DNA of 17,457 nucleotides. It comes from Thermoplasmata archaeon (lineage in GTDB: Archaea; Thermoplasmatota; Thermoplasmata; Lutacidiplasmatales; UBA184). Made by a program: the position numbers and the translations under genes. This document shows, in pieces, positions 13,279 to 17,457 of the stretch. The DNA is taken from contig JASHQY010000062.1 of assembly GCA_030038885.1 (NCBI GenBank), forward strand, positions 1 to 17,457. Reading direction: 5' to 3'. Positions within the stretch are counted from its first letter, which is position 1. Each line of letters starts with the position of its first letter. The notes beneath the pieces were generated by a model. The model was given only the letters and a program-made list of their open reading frames with translations. It had not been told where the DNA came from and searched no databases.

Positions 13279-14412
13279 GTGGCGTCCGCGGCGTTCGTCC
13301 AGCTGGCGGGAGGCCTGGTCGAGGCGATGGGCCAGCGCCTGGACGCGGCGAAGCCGCTGCCCGAGGGCCTCGTCCTCCGCACCGGCGACGGCTTCCTCTA
13401 CGCGTTCCTCGAGGACCCGGACCAGATCTCGCTCGATACGATCCGTCGGGTGCTCGAATCCGGCGACGGCCCGGAGATCCGCCTGGTCGTGCTGACCCCG
13501 GGTCACCTCCCGCTCGCGATCGCGGCCGAGATCCAGCAGCGCTCCGGGACGGTGGTCGAGGGCGCCCGGTTCGCCGAGCTCGCGCGGCAGCTGGGGCTCG
13601 GGTCGATGCTCGGCGAAGAGCCTCGGCCCGCCGGAGCCGTCCATCCCCGGCTGCTCCCCACGGCGCAGATGCTCGACGCGGCGATCGACCGCGCCCGGAC
13701 CTGGCTCGACTGGGGCGTCCCCGCGCTCGCGTTGCGGTTCTACCGGCAGGCGCTCGACCTGAAGCCGGGGTTCCTGCCGGCGAAGATCGGCCTCGGCCGC
13801 TCGCTGCTCGGCCTCGGGCTCACGGACGAGGCGGACCGCGCGTTCTCCGAGGTGCTCGCGGTCCGCGCCGGCGACCTCGACGCCTGGCTCGGGAAGGCGG
13901 CCGTCCTCGGGGCGAGGTCCCGGCCGAAGGAGGAGATCGAGGTCTACCGCGCGCTCCTCGCCGAGGACGAGGCGCGGGTCGAGGTGCGCGCGCACTTGGT
14001 CGCCGCGCTCGTCGAGCTCGGGGACTGGTCGGCCGCGCGGGTCGAAGTGGAAGCGATGCTCGTCGGCACGCCCGAGGACCCGCAACTGCGGTTCCTGCAT
14101 TCCGCGACCCTGATGCGCACCGGGGAGAAGGAGGCGTCGGACCGGGAGCGGGAGGAATCCCGACGGCTCGGACTGACGCACGAGCGCGAGACCACGCTCT
14201 GCCTCCACTTGGGGCTCCCGCCACCGGTCGCGCCGGCACCCGAAGCCCCCGCCGCGCCCCCGACGGCTCCGGCGGCGCCGGAGGCTCCGTCCCCCCGACC
14301 CCGGAAGCCCTCGCGCGCTCCAACGCCCGGGCGGGCGCGGCCGGCGCGCCGCCCGGCGCCACGGAAGCCCCACCGTCCGGCTCGGCGGGCGCCCCCCCGC
14401 AAACGTAAGTAG
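13279..14412 (+). CDS. TPR-repeat protein with basic Pro/Arg/Lys-rich tail
   Basis: Function unknown. The 377-residue product has three parts. Residues 1-112 form a compact alpha/beta domain (LRTGDGFLYAFLEDPDQIS, EIRLVVLTPGHLPLAIAAEI, VVEGARFAELARQLGLG) that resembles nuclease-like or receiver-like folds in pattern, but I cannot assign it. Residues 131-290 carry about four tetratricopeptide-like helical pairs (WGVPALALRFYRQALDLKPG; LGLTDEADRAFSEVLAV). Residues 313-377 are a disordered tail, first Pro/Ala-rich then strongly basic, ending APPRKRK. No signal peptide or membrane segment is present. The GTG start is chosen from the shared TATA box; an in-frame ATG at 13255 would add eight residues. 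The tail suggests binding to nucleic acid or another polyanion, as inference. Confidence 0.8.
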   Translation: MASAAFVQLAGGLVEAMGQRLDAAKPLPEGLVLRTGDGFLYAFLEDPDQISLDTIRRVLESGDGPEIRLVVLTPGHLPLAIAAEIQQRSGTVVEGARFAELARQLGLGSMLGEEPRPAGAVHPRLLPTAQMLDAAIDRARTWLDWGVPALALRFYRQALDLKPGFLPAKIGLGRSLLGLGLTDEADRAFSEVLAVRAGDLDAWLGKAAVLGARSRPKEEIEVYRALLAEDEARVEVRAHLVAALVELGDWSAARVEVEAMLVGTPEDPQLRFLHSATLMRTGEKEASDREREESRRLGLTHERETTLCLHLGLPPPVAPAPEAPAAPPTAPAAPEAPSPRPRKPSRAPTPGRARPARRPAPRKPHRPARRAPPRKRK

Positions 14413-14448
14413 CCCGCCTCCGACTTCCGCCTCGATCGCAGGGCCCCG

Positions 14449-15357
14449 ATGCGCGTCGTCTCCGTTCTCCCGAGCGCGACCGAGATCGTCTGCGCGCTCG
14501 GTCACCGGGACGAGCTGGTCGGCCGCAGTGCTGAGTGCGACTATCCGGCCTCGGTGCGCGACCTCCCGGTCGTGATGCGCCCGAAGGTGTGGGACGCGGA
14601 CCGGCCGTCCGCGGAGATCGACGCGCGGGTCCAGCGGGTCCGCTCGGCGCACGAGAGCCTCTACGAGCTCGACATCGAGCTCCTCCGGAAGCTCGAGCCG
14701 GACGTGATCCTCACGCAGGACCTCTGCGGCGTGTGCTCGGTCACCGACGCCGAAGTGGCCGCCGCGTGCGCCCGCGCCGACGTGGCGCCGCGGATCGTAT
14801 CGCTCACCCCGACCACGCTGGAGGACGTGTGGAGCAGCGTCGCGCACGTCGGCCGGGTGCTCGACGACCCTGAGGCGGGGCGCGCGCTGGCCCGGCGCCT
14901 GCGCGATCGGTCGGCGACCGCGCCGCCCCGCCGTCCCCGCCCGATCGTCGCGATCGTCGAGTGGCTCGACCCGCCGATCCTCGCCGGGCTCTGGGCGCCC
15001 GACATCGTCCGCGCCACCGGCGCCGAGATCCTCGGCACGCGTCGCGGCCGCCCGGGAGTGCGCACCGACTGGTCGGCGATCGCGCGGGCCGGTCCTGACC
15101 TCGTCGTCCTGAGCCCGTGCAGCTTCTCCGCGGCGCGCACGCGGGCCGAACTCGCGGCGCCCCTCCTTCGGCAGCGCGTCGCAGAGCTTCGGCCGGCGCT
15201 CGGCATCTTCGTCGCGGACGAGGCGTACTTCTCCCGCCCGGGGCCCCGGCTCGCGGACGGGATCGACCTCGTGCGCCACCTCTTGGACCGGAGCCCGTGG
15301 CAGCCGCCGATGGACGTCGGACCGATCCCGTCCCTCCCGAAGGCAGCGACGGCATGA
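14449..15357 (+). CDS. Cytosolic BtuF-like (cobalamin-binding type) protein
   Basis: A 302-residue protein of the periplasmic-binding-protein class III fold (COG0614, BtuF/FepB type), with no signal peptide, lipobox or membrane segment: it starts directly at the first strand, MRVVSVLPSATEIVCALG. Other family landmarks are VGRSAECDYP (24-33), the LTQDLCGVC cysteine pair (88-96; C93, C96), EWLDPP (161-166), and LSPCSF (201-206). Proteins of this signal-less subfamily are widespread and often annotated as cobalamin-binding; the ligand is not established. No BtuC/BtuD transporter genes are adjacent. The ATG follows the TPR gene by 36 bp without a clear promoter. The stop overlaps the site-2 protease start as ATGA. 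Confidence 0.85.
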   Translation: MRVVSVLPSATEIVCALGHRDELVGRSAECDYPASVRDLPVVMRPKVWDADRPSAEIDARVQRVRSAHESLYELDIELLRKLEPDVILTQDLCGVCSVTDAEVAAACARADVAPRIVSLTPTTLEDVWSSVAHVGRVLDDPEAGRALARRLRDRSATAPPRRPRPIVAIVEWLDPPILAGLWAPDIVRATGAEILGTRRGRPGVRTDWSAIARAGPDLVVLSPCSFSAARTRAELAAPLLRQRVAELRPALGIFVADEAYFSRPGPRLADGIDLVRHLLDRSPWQPPMDVGPIPSLPKAATA

Positions 15358-16058
15358 GCTCCGTTCGGTACGGCCCGTACTCGTACTCGTGGACCCCGAC
15401 CCAGACCGCGCGGCCGCGCGTACGCACGTCCCGACAGGAGCTCGTCCAGATCTCGGGGGCGTTCGCGGTGCTGACACTCGACTTCCTGCTGATCCTGTAC
15501 TTCGGGGGACTCCTTACCAGCGGCCGGACGCTCCTCGGAGCCCTCCCGCTCTGGGAGGCGATCGCGATCGCGGCGACGGCGGCCCTCACGGCGTTCGTGG
15601 CCCACGAGATGGCCCACAAGGTCTCGGCCCAGCGCGGCGGGTACTGGGCCGAGTTCCGCTGGGCGCCGATGTGGCTCGCGCTCTCGGTCGTGACCTCCTA
15701 CCTCGGCTTCCTCTTCGCGGCCCCCGGGGCGACGGTCATCGGTGGGATGGGCAACCCCCGCGACTGGGGGCGAACGAGCCTCGCGGGACCGGCGACGAAC
15801 ATGGGATTCGCGGTCGCCTTCTACTCGGGTTCGCTCGCCGCGTGGCTCGCGGGCAGCGTCGCGTTCTTCCCGCTCCTCGTGATCGCATTCTTCAACGGAT
15901 GGTTCGGTGCGTTCAACCTGCTGCCGTTCGGGCCGCTCGACGGGGCGAAAGTGCTCCGCTGGAGCCCGAGGACCTGGATCGCCGCCTTCGTCGTCGCCGC
16001 CGGGATCGCCGGCGTCTGCGTCGTCGGACTGTACGGGTTCGGAGCCCCCCAGCTCTAG
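15354..16058 (+). CDS. Site-2-protease family (M50) membrane metalloprotease
   Basis: An intramembrane zinc protease of 234 residues with about five to six membrane segments. The zinc motif HEMAH is at 84-88 inside a hydrophobic helix, SLAGPATNM (142-150) is the family glycine/Asn segment, and the second-half motif NLLPFGPLDG (188-197) supplies the third zinc ligand, Asp. There is no PDZ or CBS domain, as in compact archaeal members. Such enzymes cut membrane-anchored proteins, often transcription regulators, but no target is evident here. The N-terminal 28 residues are polar and Tyr-rich (RYGPYSYSW). ATG is fixed by the ATGA overlap with the BtuF-like gene, and the MBL gene follows after 10 bases, so the three form one operon. 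Confidence 0.9.
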   Translation: MSSVRYGPYSYSWTPTQTARPRVRTSRQELVQISGAFAVLTLDFLLILYFGGLLTSGRTLLGALPLWEAIAIAATAALTAFVAHEMAHKVSAQRGGYWAEFRWAPMWLALSVVTSYLGFLFAAPGATVIGGMGNPRDWGRTSLAGPATNMGFAVAFYSGSLAAWLAGSVAFFPLLVIAFFNGWFGAFNLLPFGPLDGAKVLRWSPRTWIAAFVVAAGIAGVCVVGLYGFGAPQL

Positions 16059-16068
16059 GGTCGGGCCC

Positions 16069-17022
16069 ATGCCGAAGCCGCGGGTCGTGGAGCTCGGCGA
16101 GGACCGCCAGCTGCTCGACACCGACTTCCGCGACACCGAGGGGCTCGTCGCGGCCTACCTGCTGCCCGAGGACTCCGGATGGACGCTGGTCGAGACCGGT
16201 CCGTCTTCCTGCCGGACGGCCCTGCTCGCCGCGATCGCGCGGGCGGGGGTCGCCGCGCCCGAGGTCCGCCACGTGTTCGTGACGCACATCCATCTCGATC
16301 ACGCGGGGGGCGTCGGCGCGCTCGCGGACGCCCTCCCGAACGCGACCTTCTACGCGCACGAGCTCGGGGTCCCGCATCTCGTGGACCCCACCAAGCTCGT
16401 CGCGAGCGCGCGCCGCGCCTGGGGCGCGGCCGCGGACCCGCTGTGGGGCCCGATCGTGCCGGCGCCCGCTCCGCGCCTCGTCGCGCTCCGCGGCGGCGAG
16501 CGCTTTCCGCTGCGCGGAGGCGAGCTGGTCGTCCTCGCGACGCCCGGGCACGCGAAGCACCATCTCGCGTTCTACGACACCCGGATCCGGGGAGTGTTCA
16601 CGGGGGACGGGGCCGGGGTCCGGCTCGAGCACAGCGACCGCGTGCGTCCGGCCGTGCCGCCGCCGGACCTCGACCTCGAGCAGCTCTTCGCGAGCGTCGA
16701 CGCGATGCGGGCGCTCGATCCGGCGCGGGTCCTCTACAGCCACTTCGGTCCGAGCCCGGACGGGGCCGCCGATCTCGCGCGATACCGCACGGTGGTGGAG
16801 GAGTGGCGCGACGTGGCGCTCGCCGCGGCCCGGGAGGATCCGCGTCCCGACCACGTCACGCAGCGCCTCCGGGAGCACGACCGGGCCGGGCGCGACCCGC
16901 CCGAGGCGGTCCCGCCGGGCCGGGACGACCGGTCGACGCTCGTGTCGGGGTACGAGCTCGCCGCGCTCGGCTTCCTGCGCTACTTCCAGACGCACGGCCT
17001 GCTCTCCGAGGGGAGGGGCTGA
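16069..17022 (+). CDS. Metallo-beta-lactamase-fold hydrolase
   Basis: A soluble 317-residue MBL-fold enzyme. The di-zinc site is complete: THIHLDHAG (H73, H75, D77, H78), H161 in TPGHAKHH, D180 in FTGDGAG, and H225 in YSHFGP. The overall layout, with an N-terminal strand carrying LLDTDFRDTEG and a C-terminal helical part (about 235-317), resembles the glyoxalase-II-like hydrolases of this superfamily. Substrate is unknown: thioester, lactone or phosphodiester hydrolysis are all possible. The ATG lies 10 bases after the site-2 protease stop with no clear ribosome binding site, so it belongs to the same operon. Its TGA overlaps the candidate CTG start of the transporter gene downstream. Confidence 0.9.
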   Translation: MPKPRVVELGEDRQLLDTDFRDTEGLVAAYLLPEDSGWTLVETGPSSCRTALLAAIARAGVAAPEVRHVFVTHIHLDHAGGVGALADALPNATFYAHELGVPHLVDPTKLVASARRAWGAAADPLWGPIVPAPAPRLVALRGGERFPLRGGELVVLATPGHAKHHLAFYDTRIRGVFTGDGAGVRLEHSDRVRPAVPPPDLDLEQLFASVDAMRALDPARVLYSHFGPSPDGAADLARYRTVVEEWRDVALAAAREDPRPDHVTQRLREHDRAGRDPPEAVPPGRDDRSTLVSGYELAALGFLRYFQTHGLLSEGRG

Positions 17023-17457
17023 CGGAGCCCGACCCGCACGCGCGCCGTACCGCGGCGCTGACCCTGTTCCTGGCCCGAACGGTCTACGCGTTCAACTGGT
17101 ACAACATCGGGGCCGTGCTGCCGCTGATCGGCGCCGGCCTCCACGTGACCCTGCCCGAGCTCGGGATCGTCCTCGGCGCGTTCCTGCTCGGGGCGGCGAT
17201 CTTCCAGATCCCGGCCGGCCTCGCCGCCCTCCGCTGGGGCAGCCGACCGGTGTGCCTCGCCGCGCTCGTCGCGATGGGCGCGTGCGCGCTCGCGTCGGCG
17301 TTCTCGCCGAACTGGTACGCGCTCGCGGCCTTGCGGTTCGGCACCGGCGCCGGGGCGGCGTTCTTCTTCGCCCCGGGGCTGGGCCTGGTCGCCGCGTACT
17401 TCCCCGCCGGGACCCGGGGGCCGATCATCGGGTTCTACAACTCGGGCTTCAGCGTCG
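17019..17457 (+). CDS. MFS transporter, 5' part; CTG start; runs off the window
   Basis: The N-terminal part of a major facilitator superfamily permease. The 146 codons seen contain about four membrane helices: TLFLARTVYAFNWYNIGAV, LPELGIVLGAFLLGAAIFQI, VCLAALVAMGACALASAF, and WYALAALRFGTGAGAAFFFA, with IPAGLAALRWGSRPV as the TM2-TM3 loop motif. There is no ATG, GTG or TTG that would keep TM1: the first in frame is the GTG at 17115, inside it. A CTG at 17019 overlaps the MBL stop as CTGA and follows the purine-rich GGGAGGGG, giving a normal polar N-terminus (TEPDPHARRTAA). Either CTG is used or the base is an error for ATG or GTG. Substrate cannot be told. The C-terminus is beyond the right edge. 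Confidence 0.85.
   Translation, partial: MTEPDPHARRTAALTLFLARTVYAFNWYNIGAVLPLIGAGLHVTLPELGIVLGAFLLGAAIFQIPAGLAALRWGSRPVCLAALVAMGACALASAFSPNWYALAALRFGTGAGAAFFFAPGLGLVAAYFPAGTRGPIIGFYNSGFSV

Noticed and set aside
1..17457. Defence system, mobile element or CRISPR in the window
   Set aside because: No transposase, integrase, nuclease or toxin family, no direct-repeat array and no break in GC composition was found; genes are mainly housekeeping.

Overview
This window is a gene-dense, very GC-rich (about 70% by eye) piece of an archaeal chromosome. The archaeal assignment rests on ribosomal proteins L15e and L18Ae/LX, both prefoldin subunits, the KEOPS subunit Pcc1, a TrmJ-type tRNA methylase and an archaeal-type isoprenyl diphosphate synthase. 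Promoters are also archaeal: a TATA box lies about 25-32 bp before the start codon of most first genes, which implies leaderless or nearly leaderless mRNAs, often with GTG starts. A high-GC Thermoplasmatota-like lineage seems likely, but that is inference from gene content only. I see no insertion sequence, prophage, CRISPR array, tRNA or rRNA gene.

Layout. (1) 1-3417, minus strand: the 3' end of this block is the truncated L15e gene with its own TATA box. Next comes a tight operon in transcription order L18Ae/LX - prefoldin alpha - FtsY - TrmJ - unknown 149-aa protein, in which every junction overlaps. It joins ribosome, chaperone, SRP-receptor and tRNA-modification functions. (2) 3575-4713, minus: a ThiI-like THUMP protein whose PP-loop is destroyed, coupled to a small Pro-rich ORF. 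(3) 4770-7075, plus: arginyl-tRNA synthetase, then an MscL channel carrying a C-terminal zinc-ribbon motif. (4) 7072-9179, minus: QueC (archaeosine precursor pathway) coupled to a DUF92 membrane protein, and a HAD phosphatase. (5) 9235-12158, plus: a stand-alone asparagine-synthase-like ATPase domain, PurB-Pcc1 (coupled), and prefoldin beta. (6) 12163-13224, minus: polyprenyl synthetase, diverging from a shared promoter with (7) 13279-17457, plus: TPR protein with a basic tail, cytosolic BtuF-like binding protein coupled to a site-2 protease, MBL-fold hydrolase, and the start of an MFS transporter that seems to use a CTG start codon.

Theme. Most genes are housekeeping, centred on tRNA (ArgRS, TrmJ, QueC, Pcc1, possibly ThiI-like), protein folding and targeting (prefoldin, FtsY), purine synthesis and membrane lipid. 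No convincing new defence or mobile system is present. The most notable observations are in expression architecture: symmetric shared TATA boxes between leaderless divergent genes, systematic NTGA stop/start overlaps including a CTGA case, and the degenerate ThiI.
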